This document shows, one piece after another, positions 43,822 through 56,691 of a DNA stretch of 64,000 nt. Numbering within the stretch: the stretch's first letter is position 1; every line of letters begins with the position of its first letter. The DNA is from Inia geoffrensis (Eukaryota; Chordata; Mammalia; Artiodactyla; Iniidae): NCBI GenBank assembly GCA_036417435.1, contig CM070918.1, positions 31,627,523 through 31,691,522 of the forward strand, read 5' to 3'. A program made the position numbers and the translations under genes. The notes under the pieces are model-generated. The model saw nothing but the letters and a program-made list of their open reading frames with translations. It did no database searches and had not been told where the DNA came from.

Positions 43822-44357
43822 TATATTAGTTTCCTATTTCTGCTGTAACAAATTACTATAAATTTGGGGCTAAAGCAACACAAATTTATTATTTTACAAT
43901 TCTGAAGTCCAACACAGGTCTCACTGGGCTAAAATCAAGGTGTCAGCACGGCTGCTTTCCTTTCTGGAGGTTCCAGGGAAGAATCCATTTCCTTGTATTT
44001 TCCATCTTCTAGAGTTTGCCCACATTCATTGGCTCACAGCCTCTTCCTCTATCTGCAAAGCTAGCAAGGGCAGGTCAACTGCTTCTCACATCATAGCACT
44101 CTGACATGCTTCCATCTTGACACCTCTTTCTCTGATTCTCTCTTCCTCCTTTTCCATTTGTAAGGCCCCTCGTGATGACATTTCACCCTTCCAGATAATC
44201 CAGGATAATTGTCTTATCTGAAAGTCAGTGATTAGCAATCTTAATTCCACCTGCAACCTTAATTCCCCATTGCTGTGGAAGGTAACATATTATATTTACA
44301 GGTTGCAGGGATTAGGACATGGGCATCTTGGGACCATTAATCTATCTACCACAGTCC
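43822..44357 (-). mobile_element. MLT1 solo LTR, antisense
   Basis: 'tattagtttcctatttctgctgtaacaaattactataaatttggggc', 'aaatttattattttacaattctgaagtcc', 'aaatcaaggtgtcagcacggctgc', 'ccagataatccaggataattgtc', 'ggttgcagggattaggacatggg' give full antisense MLT1 order, over about 535 bases including boundaries. No adjoining viral genes. Confidence 0.88.
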
Positions 44358-44920
44358 TTATGCAAGTTGAAGGAGAGAGGTATCTCTGTGTTGAGCGGTG
44401 TGGTGTATTCTGTGGTATGCCATTACTATGGATGTTAATGGGTGATACATACAAGTAACAGAGTGTCCTTTTATCAAATATTTTTGAAAAAAAAAAAAAG
44501 TGTTTTAAACCAAAAACAGTTTTCTTTTCCGTAGGATTTCAGAATTCTTGATGTGTCAGTGCGCGTGGTGACTTGCCAAGAGGATATTTCCTAAACAGAT
44601 TTGACATGGAATTCTCCCCAGTATGGTCCCTAAATATCGATCCTTTGTGGAACTTTTAGAATAAAATCTACAACACTATAATTTTTTTATTTTACTACAT
44701 GACTGTATTCTCTTTGCTAATATTGTGTTAGTTTGCATCATCATTAATGTGATTGGGTTACAGTTTTTCAGTGTAAATTTTATTTGATTTTGCTATTTTT
44801 TCAGAAGAATTAGGAAGATATGCCTTTTTTCCCCAAATTCTAGCATTACTTGGATAATTTAAATGTTAGCTGTCCCCCCAAATTTAAAAAGAGTACCCTA
44901 TAAAATCATTCACCCCTGGT
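44358..44920. other. Gene-free stretch, no clear repeat
   Basis: AT-rich, nothing recognisable. Confidence 0.4.
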
Positions 44921-45706
44921 ATCTTTTATTTATTTTTTATCCTACAACTTTAAAAAATTAATTTTGTTAGGGCAGTTTTACGTTTCTAGAAAAATTGAGC
45001 AGAAAGTACATAGGCCCCCTCACTCCCAGCTCCACCCGCCCAGAGTTTCCCCTATAATGAACATAATGCATTAGTGTAGTACACCTGTTATAATTTCTAA
45101 GCCAATGTTGATACATTATTATTAACTAAAGTCCATAGTTTGTATTAGGTTTCACTATTTGTGTTGCACATTGGATGGTTTTTGTAAAGGAATAATGATA
45201 TGTATCCACCATTTCAGTGTCATACAGAATACTTTCACTGTGCTAAAAATTCCCTGTGCTTCACCTATTCATCCTCCCTCCCTTCCCCTAAGCCCCTGGC
45301 AAACACTGATCTTTTAACTGTCTCCATAGTTCTGCCTTTTCCAGAATGTCATATAGTTGGAATCATATAGTATATAACCTTTGTAGACCGACCTCCTTCA
45401 TTTAGCAATATGTACTTAAGGTTCTTGCATGTCTTTGTGTGGCTTGATAGCTCATCTTTTTTTACTATTGAATAATATTGCACTATATATGCTTGCCACC
45501 ATTTGTTTATTCATTCACATATCGAAGGACATCTTGGGTGCTTCCAAGTTTTGACAATTATGAATAAAGCTGTATAAACATTTGTGTGGACATAAATTTT
45601 CAGTTCATTTGAGTAAATTCCAAGTAGTGCGATCATATGGCAAGAGTATTTTTAGTTCTATAAGAAACTGCCAAACTAACTTCTAAAGTGGCTGTACCAT
45701 TTTGCA

Positions 45707-45719
45707 CCCCCCCCCCCCC
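45707..45719. repeat. Poly(C) run
   Basis: An uninterrupted run of about 13 C inside the L1M, prone to length change. Confidence 0.85.
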
Positions 45720-46797
45720 AGGAAGGAATGAGAGTTCCTCTTGCTCCACATCGTTGCCAGTATTTGGTATTGTCAGTGTTTTGGATTTTAGCCAGTCTAA
45801 TAGGTGTGAAGTGGTATCTCGTTGTTTTAATTTGCATTTATGTGGTGAAATGTGATGTTCAGCATCTTCTTCTATGCATATTTGCCATTTGTACATCTTC
45901 TTCGGTGAGGTGTCTGTTCAGATATTTTGCCCATTTTTTAACTGGGATGTTTTGTTATTGTTGAGTTTTAAGAGCTGTTTGTATATTTTGGATACCAGTC
46001 GCTTATCAGGTATGTTTTGCAAATATCTTCTCCCTTCTGTGGTTTATCTTTTACTTTCTTAACCATGTCTTTCATAGAGCAGAACTTTTTAATTTTAATG
46101 AAGTCTAACTTGCCTTTTTCTTTCTCTTTCATGGAATGTGATTTTTGTGTTGTAACTAAAAAAAAGTCATTACCAAACCCAAGATTACCTAGATTCTCCC
46201 CTATGTTATCCTCTAGACGTCTAATAGTTTTGCCGTTTACATTCAGGTCTATGATCTACTTTGAATTAACTTTTTTGTGAATGGTGTAAGGTCTGTGTCT
46301 AGATTCATGTTTTTGCATGTGGATGCCTTTCTTGAAAATACTATCCTTTCTCCATTAAGTTGCCTTTGCTCCTTTGTCAAAGATCAGCTGAATATAGTGG
46401 TGTGGGTCTATTTCTGGGCAGTCTAATCTGTTCTATTGATGTATTTGTCTATTTTTTCATCAGTATCTCACTGTCTTGATTACTGTAGCCTTAGAGTAAG
46501 TCTTGAAGTCAAGTAGTGAAGTCTTCCAATTTTGTTCTTCTCCTTCAATATTGTGTTGGGTATTCTGAGTTTTGCCTTCCCATATTTATTTTAGAATCTG
46601 TTTGTTGATATCCACAAAATAACTTGCTGGAATTTTGATTGGGATTGCACTGAATCTTAGATCAATTTTGGAAGAAATGACATCTTGACAATATGGAGCC
46701 TTCCTGTCTGTGTACGTGAACTATCTCTCCATTTATTTAGATCTTTATTAATTACTTTCATCAGAGTTTTGTTGTTTTCCTTATGTATATCTTGTAC

Positions 46798-46862
46798 ATT
46801 CTCTCTCCCTCTCCATCTCTCTCCCTCTCCATCTCTCTCCCTCTCTGTCTCTCTCTCTGTGT
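46798..46862. repeat. (CT)n / CTCTCTCC(C/A)T simple repeat
   Basis: Nearly pure pyrimidine tract with a repeated unit of about 16 bases (ctctccctctccatct) inside the L1M. Confidence 0.88.
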
Positions 46863-48650
46863 CCCATTAATATAAATGGTTTTGTGTTTTTATTTTCAAA
46901 TCCCAAATGTTCATTGCTGGTATATAAGAAAGCAATTGACTTTTGTAGAGTAACTTTGTATCCTGAAGCCTTGCTGTATTTGCTTAATAGTTCCAGGAGG
47001 TTTTCTTTTGTTCATTCTTTGGAATTTTCTACATAGACAATCATATCACCTGTGAACCAAGGCAGTTTTAATTCTTCCTTCTCAACCTGTATACATTTTT
47101 ATTTCCTTTTCTTGTCTCATTTCATTTTCTAGGACTTCCAGTACTATATTGAATAAGAGTGTTGAGAGTGGACATCATTGCCTTGTTCCTGATCTTAGCA
47201 GGAAACATGTAGTTTCTCACCATTAAATATGATGTTAGCTGTTGGCTTTTTGTAGATGTTCTTTCTCAAGCTGAAGAAGTTTCCCTCTATTCCTAGTTTG
47301 CTGAGAGTTTCTGTTTGTTTGTTTGTTTTGTTTTGTTTTTTAATCAAGAGTGGACAGGTCTGTCAATTTCTTTTTCTGCATCTATTGGTATGATCATATG
47401 ATTTTTCTTCTTTAGCTTGTTGACATAATGGATTATATTCATTGATTTTTAAATGTTGAACCAATCTTGAATAACTGAAATAAATCCCACTTGGTTGTAT
47501 GTACATTTTATACAATGTTGGATTTGATTTGCTAATATTTTGTTAAGGATTTTTATATCTATGTTCATGAAACATATTGATCTATAGTTTTCTTTTTCTT
47601 GTAATGTCTTTGTCTGGCTTTGGTATTAGGGTAATGCTGGTTTCATAGAATGCGTTAGGAAGTATTCCCTCTGTTTCTATTTTCTGGGACAGATTTTTTA
47701 AATCATTTTTCCTTAAATATTTGTTTGAATTCACCAGTGAGCACTTCTGAGCCCAGTGCTCTCTTTTCTGGAAGGTTATTACTTATTGATTCAATTTCTT
47801 TAGTAGATATAGCCCTATTCATTTTATCTACTTCTCCTTGTATGAGTTTTGGTAGTGTGTTTTTCAAGGAATTGGTCCATTTCACCAAAGTTATCCTAAG
47901 AGTTGTTCACAATTCCTATATCTTCTTTTAAAATGGTGGCTCTTAGACAAATCTTTATATTTCTTTTATGATTATTGAAGTAGTGTGGCTATTTACCTTT
48001 GTTGAGCCACTGTGAATAATTCGTGTTCTTAGGAAGCTATCCACTTGATCTAGGACTTGAAATTTATTGGCATAAGGTTCACAGAATATTCCTTCTAGTT
48101 CTTCTAAACTTTTAACATCTATAGTTACATTTCTGTTTTAGGTAAAACAAAGTTTTTTTCTCTCTCTTCTAGTGCCTTCTCCACTAGACTTTCAGGGGAA
48201 AGGGGGTCACTATGACTCTCTAAAGAAGAGGCTTTTGGTTTGTTAATTGCATTTTGTTTTCTAATCCATTAAACTCAGTTTTCATCATCATTAATTATCT
48301 CATACCTTTATTTGGATTGTTTTGATGTTATCTTTAGTTTCTTAAGTTAATTATTTAATTCATTTCAATGTTTTAAATCTTTCTTGTTTAATAACTGAAA
48401 TATCCATAGAGCTACATACTTTTCTAAATTATTTGTAAACCTGGGTTTGAGTTTCCCTAAGACCCCTATATTTTGGAATTTGTTTTCTTTATCGTCACAT
48501 AATCAATATTGACAAATGTTTCTGTCATGAGAAAAGCATGTGTATTTGCTATAGGTCATAAAATTTTACATATATTTACTAAATGAGTTAATAGTGTCCA
48601 TCTCTTAGTTAGCATTCTCTTTACTTTCACTTCATTAAAGACCCAAGTCT

Positions 48651-49480
48651 CTTCACTTTCTAGAAGCATCTTTTAGAGACTCCCTTGGGAGGTCTAAATC
48701 CAGAGCATTCAGACATAAGACCAGCCATATCATATTTGCAATGTCCCTCTTGGTTCCATCTCTCAGAAAGAAAAATGTCTGAAAGTTCTGGTGGCCATAG
48801 GCAGTACTCTGACAGGAAACTTTCTGATTAAGTGCTCACTGCATAAATAAGTTGCTGGGATACACTGAATTTTCTGGAGGAGAATTTGATCTCCACAAAA
48901 TACAAACAGCAAATCAGTAAAAGAAATGGACTGTTCTCTTCTGTATTTCCAAGGAATGGGATTACAATAAGTGATAATGCAGCTCTCCTACGAAAAGGCC
49001 AATAAACAGTGAACAGACGTCTCACCTACATTCATCCTTTACGATATTTTTCATCGACCTCTTCCTTTACATTCCCACCGTTACCTCTGGTGTGCTTCAA
49101 GGTCCATTTAATTCAGACCACGCCCCTTAGAAAAGCTTCATACCTAATGGCTCTCCTTTCCATCTCTGACCCTTTTCATTATTCAACCCCATAACCTCTA
49201 TTCCAAAAGCATTACTCTGAGAACAGAATTTCCTTCAAATCTCCCTACAGAATGAAGCGAAAACTCATAGACACTGAAATTCCTTGACAACAGGGCGGGG
49301 CCTTTTTTCTCACCTTTCAACCTACTCATTTCCATTAATCCTTATATCTTCCCAGACTGATAAACTCATGAACTGCATACCTATTTTTTGTTTTCCATCA
49401 TTTTGTTAACTTTCGCATTGCTGAAAATCTTGTTTCCTAAACTGAAAATTGCAATAAAATAATTATTTTATATGGTTCTT
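48651..49480. other. Gene-free stretch; possible weak L2
   Basis: 49040-49330 has a distant L2-like order ('gaccacgccccttagaaaagcttc', 'gaaattccttgacaacagggcgggg'). Nothing else supported. Confidence 0.35.
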
Positions 49481-49484
49481 TGGT

Positions 49485-49680
49485 AACTTGTACTAAACAC
49501 TGTGGTAAATGTTTTACATTTACATTTTTTTTCTTTAATCTTCACAACATTTCAATAAGCTAGACACTGCTATTATCACTGGCCATTTAACACACAAGGA
49601 AGGACTCAGATGTTTAGAGCAGCTATGTCTGAATCCAAAGCATACTGGGTTAAGAACTACACTATCCTCTCTCTTAATTG
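49485..49680 (-). repeat. MIR
   Basis: Antisense: 'actaaacactgtggtaaatgttttacatt', 'tttaatcttcacaacatttcaataagctagacactgctattatcac', 'acacacaaggaaggactcagatg'. Confidence 0.72.
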
Positions 49681-49689
49681 CCCTGCCAG

Positions 49690-49795
49690 GACCAAGAGAT
49701 TTCTCGCAGCTTACACCAATCACTCACACAGAGTAAACACTCAATAAATAGTTCATAGATGAATGCATAAATGGCTGAATGATTGAGGGAATGTG
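49690..49795 (+). repeat. L2 3' terminus
   Basis: 'cacacagagtaaacactcaataaatagttcatagatgaatgcataaatgg' follows the L2 terminal pattern. Confidence 0.6.
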
Positions 49796-50685
49796 GAAAT
49801 ATATGCTAAAATGCTTTAGAGCTTATAATTATTATGCAAATATTATTTATCATCCAGAAAATCACCATTATTAAATTGTTTTTATGAGACTGACTTTTTC
49901 ACTTAATTCTATGCTTTGCATTAAGAGATGCTGAGTAAACATTGATTTACTTTTTTGTCGGTTGCTTTTCTCCCAAATCCAGGGAGAACCTCACCTTCCA
50001 TCATATGAGCCACACGTCCAAATTGGAAAATACTGACAATAAGAAAATGCCATATTGAAGTTAGCCTTCTATCATGCATATCACTGGACAGCCAGAAGAA
50101 GTTCAAAACCAAAGACTGTAGAGAGGCTGTGTGTGTGTGCGCGCACGTGTGCGTGTTTGCACATACACACCTGCCCACGTTTTTAAACATTTAAGTCTTG
50201 CTCCATTTGCATTTGCTACATTTGCAGTGTGGACTAGTCTTGGGAGCCTCCTTCTGACCTTATACAATCTCAAACCTCACACAAGCACCAGATGTCAGTG
50301 TTGTGCAACTTTCAGGTTGAGTGTTTGAGGAGGCAAGCTGGTCTCTGTCACTTAGAGACAGAATAACAGTCATTTATATGCATGAACACAAACACCCTTA
50401 GGTGCTGGATAAATCTTAGAGGTCCACTGCAAACTGTAACTTGAGAAATTCCACAGCACCTTCTAACGACCCAGCTGTGTGGAAAGGGCTGGAGTGAATG
50501 AGCACAGGATGGATGGTGGAACCCACAGCACTCTTCTGGCCCAGAACCAGATAGAGACATCCAGGAAGTACTGGTCTGACTCCTTTGCCACGGCGTTGTG
50601 AGTGACAGCAGAGGAAGGTGAGACCAAGTCAGTCTGTTTGATTAATGGACAGTGCTTCATGTTTGCCTGCCACATGGTCAGACGG
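49796..50685. other. Gene-free stretch with (GT)n-like run
   Basis: 50130-50171 is an alternating purine/pyrimidine GT/GC run (gtgtgtgtgtgcgcgcacgt). Alternating GC steps favour Z-DNA. Other frames (70-89 codons) have no domain. Confidence 0.55.
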
Positions 50686-50689
50686 TCAA

Positions 50690-51156
50690 ACTCCTAGTGT
50701 GTCCTCAAGGCCTGACATAATCTGGCCCCTGCCGGGTTCTGCAGCCTCATCAGGAACCTCTCTCCTCTTTTCTCTTTATTCCAGCCACTGATCTCTCTCT
50801 ATTCCAAGCACTATGTTCCCTCAGGACTCAAAGGCTCTGCTTAGAATGTTCTTGCCACGGCCTTAGCTCTCATTTCTTCAGATCTCAGCTCAAATGTCCC
50901 TTCATCAGGAAAGGTCAAGTCCCACGGGTCAGGTCTCTTCTTTTATGGTCTCAGAGTACCCTTTAACTTCCTTTCATAGGCTTATCAGAATTTGCAAATA
51001 TATATTTGTCTGATTATATGATTAATGTCTATATAGTCAACTTCAACTAAGGTGTAAACTCCATCAGAGTAGAGATGGGCTGTTTTACCCATTAGTGTTT
51101 CCTAGTACCCAGTATAGTGCTTGATATATAGAAGGTCCTCAATAAAAAAATGTTAG
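50690..51156 (+). repeat. L2 3' region
   Basis: A long L2 match: 'ctgacataatctggcccctgccgggttctgcagcctcatc', 'tagaatgttcttgccacgg', 'cttcagatctcagctcaaatgtcccttcatcaggaaaggtcaag', 'taaactccatcagagtagagatggg', 'gtgcttgatatatagaaggtcctcaataaa'. The terminal part is then interrupted by a SINE. Confidence 0.85.
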
Positions 51157-51366
51157 GGGGCTTCCCTGGTGGCGCAGTGGTTGAGAGTCCGCCTGCTGAT
51201 GCAAAGGATACGGGTTCGTGCCCTGGTCTGGGAGGATCCCACGTGCCGCGGAGCGGCTGGGCCCGTGAGCCATGGCCGCTGAGCCTGCGCGTCCGGAACT
51301 TGTGCTCCGCAACGGGAGAAGCCACAGCAGTGAGAGGCCCGCGTACCGCAAAAAAAAAAAAAAAAA
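51157..51366 (+). mobile_element. CHR-2-like SINE at the end of an L2
   Basis: gggcttccctggtggcgcag at the 5' end, short CHR body and an A tail of about 17. The flanks read aaaaaaatgttag at the left and aaaaaaagttaaatggg at the right, so the target duplication is only partly preserved. After it, 'gttaaatgggtgaataaata' completes the L2 terminus. Confidence 0.93.
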
Positions 51367-51369
51367 GTT

Positions 51370-52545
51370 AAATGGGTGAATAAATAACTGAAGTTATGAA
51401 CAAACAAATAAATGAATTGATTTCATCCATTCTTCCTCTGAACAGACTTCCATGCAGAAACGAATGCATAAAAGGTAGGATGGAAGTAGGGGAGAATATC
51501 TCAGGTAGCTGGAAAGGTGATGGTCACTATGTTCCCAGAAGCATGAGAAGAATTCAGCAAGCTAAGAGACCTGCAGAAATGCAGTCTGACTTGGGCCTAA
51601 ATTCTGGTAGCAGGGCTTAAATCCTCCAAGCAGCAACAGACTTCTGTCTAGCACTTTTGAGTATAATCAACATGCACTGGTCCTATCAGTAAGGAAAGAA
51701 GGTCAGGTTGCAAATATATGAGGAATACTGGCCTTTCTTCAGAATAAATTGTTTGAAATATATTATGTGCAAAAGAAGAGATGATAGACAGAGACAGAGA
51801 GAAACAGATGGGCTGAATTTGTTCCTCTAGGGCTTATGCCCAAAGGTGGAAAAAAAAAATCTGGCTATTCTTCTTTCTTCCACAAGATGGGGCAATCGAA
51901 ATGAATTCAACTATAGAGCCGGAAGCGCTAGTGAATGCTTTTTCCATGTTTATAAGTTTGATTCGGGGAGACCAGAAAAATGGAGTCCGTTTTGAACTTG
52001 TTTATGCAACTGTATAACATTTCCTGAAAAGATCAGGCCTAAGGCAGACAACAGTTAGGCAAGAGGGGAGAGTCTAGGGCACATGCTCACTCCTTAATGA
52101 GGTCGAAGTGACACTGCCCAGCTTCCAGAACTCCTAGCATTCCAGCCCCAGGTAGTTGCATGTGTCTCCGGCAGCAAATTTACCATTTCTTCACATTAGG
52201 AGAAATTTCCAAATCAAATATAATGATGCTTACTTTGAACTAAATTATTTTAATATGATCCATCACAATGTACAAATTCTGTCTCTTTATAGCTTGCTGC
52301 TTAAAGTCTGCAATGATTTCATTCAGTGAAATATTGCATAATGCATTAAGCCAGGGCCTACATAAAATAATTATGACACTAAAAACTAGAGCTTTACTTT
52401 TCTACCTATGACCTATTTGCACATAATCCTTCTTGCTTCTACCTGGTTGTAGATCTGTTACCATATCATTATAAATCTATCCCTGGAAAGAACCTGGGAG
52501 AAATGGGCTCAAAAGCAAGTTTTAGATTAAATTAGCACTGTTCAG
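51370..52545. other. Gene-free, repeat-poor stretch
   Basis: No recognisable element. 52180-52420 is AT-rich and homeodomain-core-rich ('tgataattg-like' and 'cattaagcc' motifs) and looks like possible conserved non-coding DNA. Confidence 0.45.
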
Positions 52546-52549
52546 AAAG

Positions 52550-52745
52550 ATAATTAATATTTGTGTGGTGTTTTGATCTTCATCACCTCATTTGACCCTC
52601 CCGATAATCCTGTAGGTTAAATATTGTTTTATCATCACTGTTTCACCAATATACAATATAGGTTATTGTCCTATTCAGTATGCACAGTAGGTAAGTACTA
52701 AAGGTAAGCATGAAATCAGGTCTTTGGAATCCAGTTCTCATTCTC
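52550..52745 (-). repeat. MIR, weak
   Basis: 'tcatcacctcatttgaccctcccgataatcctgtaggttaaatattg' and 'aatcaggtctttggaatccagttctc' fit antisense MIR at its two ends; the middle is decayed. Confidence 0.5.
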
Positions 52746-52749
52746 CATG

Positions 52750-54536
52750 GATGGGAGTGGTGGAAAGAGAGAAAGGGGAGAAAAGACTTAGAAAGGAGCT
52801 AGCATACCCTTGGTTTGAGGGCCAAATATACATTGTATAAGCTAGGAAACCCAGCCATGCTGGCTTAAATAATAAAGAAAAATAATTGGCTCACACACTA
52901 GAAAAGTCCAGAAGTCCTAGTTGCTCAAAGGATGTGCTCATGGGCCCAGTCCTTGAGGTCTTAGGTTCATCTGCCAGCTTCATCCCATAACTTCAGTGGT
53001 TCTAGGCTACCTTCTTGTGGTAACAAAATTATCTAAGCAGGTCCAGATCTCCTACGGTCCCATTGAACCACATTTTCAGAAGAAACCAGTGTCAGTTTTT
53101 AAAGTTCCTCACCTGTGACTGACCCTCTTATTGGTTCAGACTGAGACCATCTCTTAACCAGTCTCAGCTAGGAAGATCTGTGTGGCTTATTGACTTAATC
53201 CAATCAGAATCACTACACTGAAGCTGGGAATAGCATCAATCTCACCTAAACTCTCATTGCTAAGAATGAGTGAGTGGTACATTGTCTAAAAGGAAAGCCA
53301 AAAGGAAGAAATAGATTATGATAAATCATAGAATTTATCTACTTTTTCTGGAATTTAATAAATTATAAAGCATTGCCTCTTTGGACAAATAAAAAACTTT
53401 GTGAGAGTTCTAGGTCTATCTTGATTGCTGCATAATTACAAGAAAATCTATTATAAAATGTCCTGAAGAAAGCTTTAGGTATTATTAGCTTCAGAAAACT
53501 TAAAAAACAAATTCATAGACATTATATGAGAGATACCTGGTGCCTAGAAAGCAGGATATTGTTCAGTAACCCTGGAATATTCAGAATTCAAGAGCAGGTA
53601 AGTATTAAGAGGCTACAGGTAGGAAAAAATGAAAGAACAGAAAATCTACATGGGTAGAAAACTTGCTGTGTCCCTTATATAAACATCTACAAGGAGCAGG
53701 GCTATCTAATTCAACTTCAGAACAGAGTCTGTCTACCAAACCACTTATTTCTCCGAGCCATAGTCTCCTCATTAGTACATGTGTTTGGGGTGGTGAGAAT
53801 TACCTATCTCACAGTGTTTTACAAGAATTAAAGGCAAAAATGAGCATAAAAGGCTTTGTTAACATGAATGCTACACAAATATAAGAATTATATTGCTGGA
53901 AATTTTATTTATAGTTATTTAAGTTGCTATGAAAAAATGTCTGCCACAGGTTCTAAAAGATGTTCTCAAACCTAAAGCCAGTTCTGTATTGAACTTCCCA
54001 AAATAGGTGACGGTTAACTACATGTTTCTCATTTGTACCAACATCCCATTAGCTCCAGTCCATCAATCTCCAATCACTCAGAAGTTCACCGAATACATTC
54101 CACATAGTACACAGTGAACTTCTGGTACACACTAAACAGTATATATGGGTCTATGTGTCTGTTTTCGTGACTGGCTAATTAGCCCCACTTGCATAGACAT
54201 CTACTAATAATTAACAAATAAATATCTTAAATGTTGCTAGACTTTGTAGAAAAAAAAGCTAAAAGTTCTGAAATGCAATGCCTGCCATTGCTTAATGGAG
54301 CTAAATTTGAAAGTACACCCTTAGAATATTCTCGAATTTCCTCTGTGATGTCATTTGTAGATATCCAATAGATATTGTCAAGTAGCTCTGCCTTAGGGAG
54401 AGTGACTGCACAAGAGTTAGAAATATTTTCTTGGATGTAGCTAGTTGAGTATCAGCTCATGGCCCAAGCATTCATTGTTTTTCCTGTATAAAGCATACCG
54501 TTTTATAGAAATTACAATGAACTACTCACTATAGGA
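52750..54536. other. Gene-free stretch; possible old repeat at 52840-53290
   Basis: 52840-53290 ('tggcttaaataataaagaaaaataattggctcacacac ... ggttcatctgccagcttc ... tgttgattaggca-like tail') reminds me of a common ancient repeat whose class I cannot fix. 53300-54530 is AT-rich and unrecognised. Confidence 0.35.
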
Positions 54537-54549
54537 GTAGAACATATTT

Positions 54550-56413
54550 CCTCTAAGATCAGGAACAAGACAAGGTTGTCCACGGTCACTACTATTATTC
54601 AACATAGTTTTGGAAGTTTTAGCCACAGCAATCAGAGAAGAAAAAGAAATAAAAGGAATACAAATGGGAAAAGAAGAAGTAAAGCTGTCACTGTTTGCAG
54701 ATGACATGATACTATACATAGAGAATCCTAAAGATGCTACCAGAAAACTACTAGAGCCAATCAATTTGGTAAAGTAGCAGGATACAAAATTAATGCACAG
54801 AAATCTCTTGCATTCCTATACACTACTGATGAAAAACTGTGAAAGAGAAATTAAGGAAACACTCCCATTTACCACTGCAACAAAAAGAAAAAAATACCTA
54901 GGAATAAACATACCTAAGGAGACAGACTTATATGCAGAAAACTATAAGACACTGATGAAAGAAATTAAAGATAATACAAATCAGATGGAGAGATATACCA
55001 TGTTCTTGGATTGGAAGAATGAACACTGTGAAAATGACTATATTACCCAAAGCAATCTCCAGATTCAGTGCAATCCCTATCAAACTACCAATGGCATTTT
55101 TCACAGGACTAGAACAAAAAATTTCACAATTTGTATGGAAACACAAAGGACCCCGAATAGCCAAGGTAATCTTGAGAAAGAAAAACGGAACTGGAGGAAT
55201 TAGGCTCCCAGACTTCAGACTATACTACAAAGCTACAGTAATCAAGACAGTATGGTACTGTCACAAAAATAAAAATATAGATCAATGGAACAGGATAGAA
55301 AGCCCAGAGATAAACCCACACACATATGGTCACCTTATCTTTGATAAAGGAGGCAAGAATATACAATGGAGAAAAGACAGCCTCTTCAAGAAGTGGCACT
55401 GGGAAAACTGTACAGCTACATGTAAAACAATGAAATTAGAACACTCCCTAACACCACACACAAAAATAAACTTAAAATGGATTAAGGACCTAAATGTAAG
55501 GCCAGACACTATCAAACTCTTAGAGGAAAATATAGGCAGAACACTCCATGACATAAATCACAGCAAGATCCTTTTTGAGCCACCTCCTAGAGAAATGGAA
55601 ATAAAAACAAAAATAAACAAATGGGACCTAATGAAACTTCAAAGCCTTTGCACAGCAAAGGAAACCATAAACAAGATGAAAAGACAACCCTCAGATTGGG
55701 AGAAAATATTTGTCAATGAAGCAACTGACAAAGGATTAATCTCCAAAATTTACAAGCAGTTCATGCAGCTCAATATCAAAAAAACAAACAACCCAACCCA
55801 AAAATGGGCAGAAGACCTAAACAGACATTTCTCCAAAGAAGATATACAGATTGCCAACAAACACATGAAAGGATGCTCAACACCACTAATCATTAGAGAA
55901 ATGCAAATCAAAACTACAGTGAGGTATCATCTCACACCAGTCAGAATGGCCATCACCAAAAAATCTACAAACAATAAATGCTGGAGAGGGCGTGGAGAAA
56001 AGGGAACCCTCTTGCACTGTTGGTGGGAATGTAAATTCTTACAGCCACTGTGGAGAACAGTATGGAGGTTCCTTAAAAAACTAAAAACAGAACCACCATA
56101 CGACCCAGCAATCCCACTATTGGGCATATACCCTGAGAAAACCATAATTCAAAAAGGGTCATGTACCACAATGTTCACTGCAGCTCTATTTACAACAGGC
56201 AGGACATGGAAGCAACCTAAGCGTCCATCAACAGATGAATGGATAAAGGAGATGTGGCACATATATACAATGGAATATTACTCAGCCATAAAAAGAAAAG
56301 AAATTGAGTTATTTGTAGTGAGGTCGATGGACCTAAAGTCTGTCATACAGAGTGAAGTAAGTCAGAAAGAGAAAATCAAATACTGTATGCTAACACATAT
56401 ATATGGAATCTAA
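54550..56413 (+). pseudogene. L1 ORF2 C-terminal half, partly open
   Basis: Starts in RT with the FADD catalytic motif at 54694-54705 ([15 protein letters not shown]). Three frame changes follow (near 54765, near 54840 and about 54985). From 55019 a 464-codon frame is uninterrupted to the stop at 56413 and keeps the natural C-terminus (LTHIYGI). In the cysteine-rich tail the second Cys is replaced by Arg ([18 protein letters not shown]), breaking the usual C-x3-C-x7-H-x4-C. No endonuclease remains, so it cannot act alone. The long open tail suggests the insertion is not very old. Confidence 0.93.
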
Positions 56414-56653
56414 AAAAAAAAAAAAAAAAAATTGGTTCTGAAGAACCTAGGGGCAGAACAGGAACAAAGACACAGATGTAGAGAATGGACTTGAGGGCAC
56501 AGGGAGGGGGAAGGGTAAGCTGGGACGAAGTGAGACAGTGGCATGGACATATATACACTACCAAACGTAAAATAGATAGCTAGTGGGAAGCAGCCACATA
56601 GCACAGGGAGATCAGTTCAGTGCTTTGTGACCACCTAGACATGTGGGATACGG

Positions 56654-56691
56654 AGGGTGGGAGGGAGATGCAAGAGGGGGGAGATATGGGG
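56654..56691 (+). other. G-quadruplex motif in L1 3' UTR
   Basis: gggtgggaggg, then a run of six G after a ten-base spacer. It is the sense counterpart of the C-rich tract at 35234-35287. Confidence 0.6.

Larger units (their letters stand above)
44922..48650 (-). mobile_element. Old L1 (L1M), antisense, 3.7 kb
   Basis: 3' end at the left ('atttattttttatcctacaac', 'agcccctggcaaacactgatc', 'atatagttggaatcatatag'), then antisense ORF2 running right: 'ctcctttgtcaaagatcagctg', 'ttgattactgtagcc', 'ggcagttttaattcttcc', 'gatgttagctgttggc', up to about 48640. A minus-strand 61-codon piece (47703-47888) still reads [20 protein letters not shown] ... LTGEFKQIF, matching the start of the reverse-transcriptase region. 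Otherwise riddled with stops. Confidence 0.85.
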
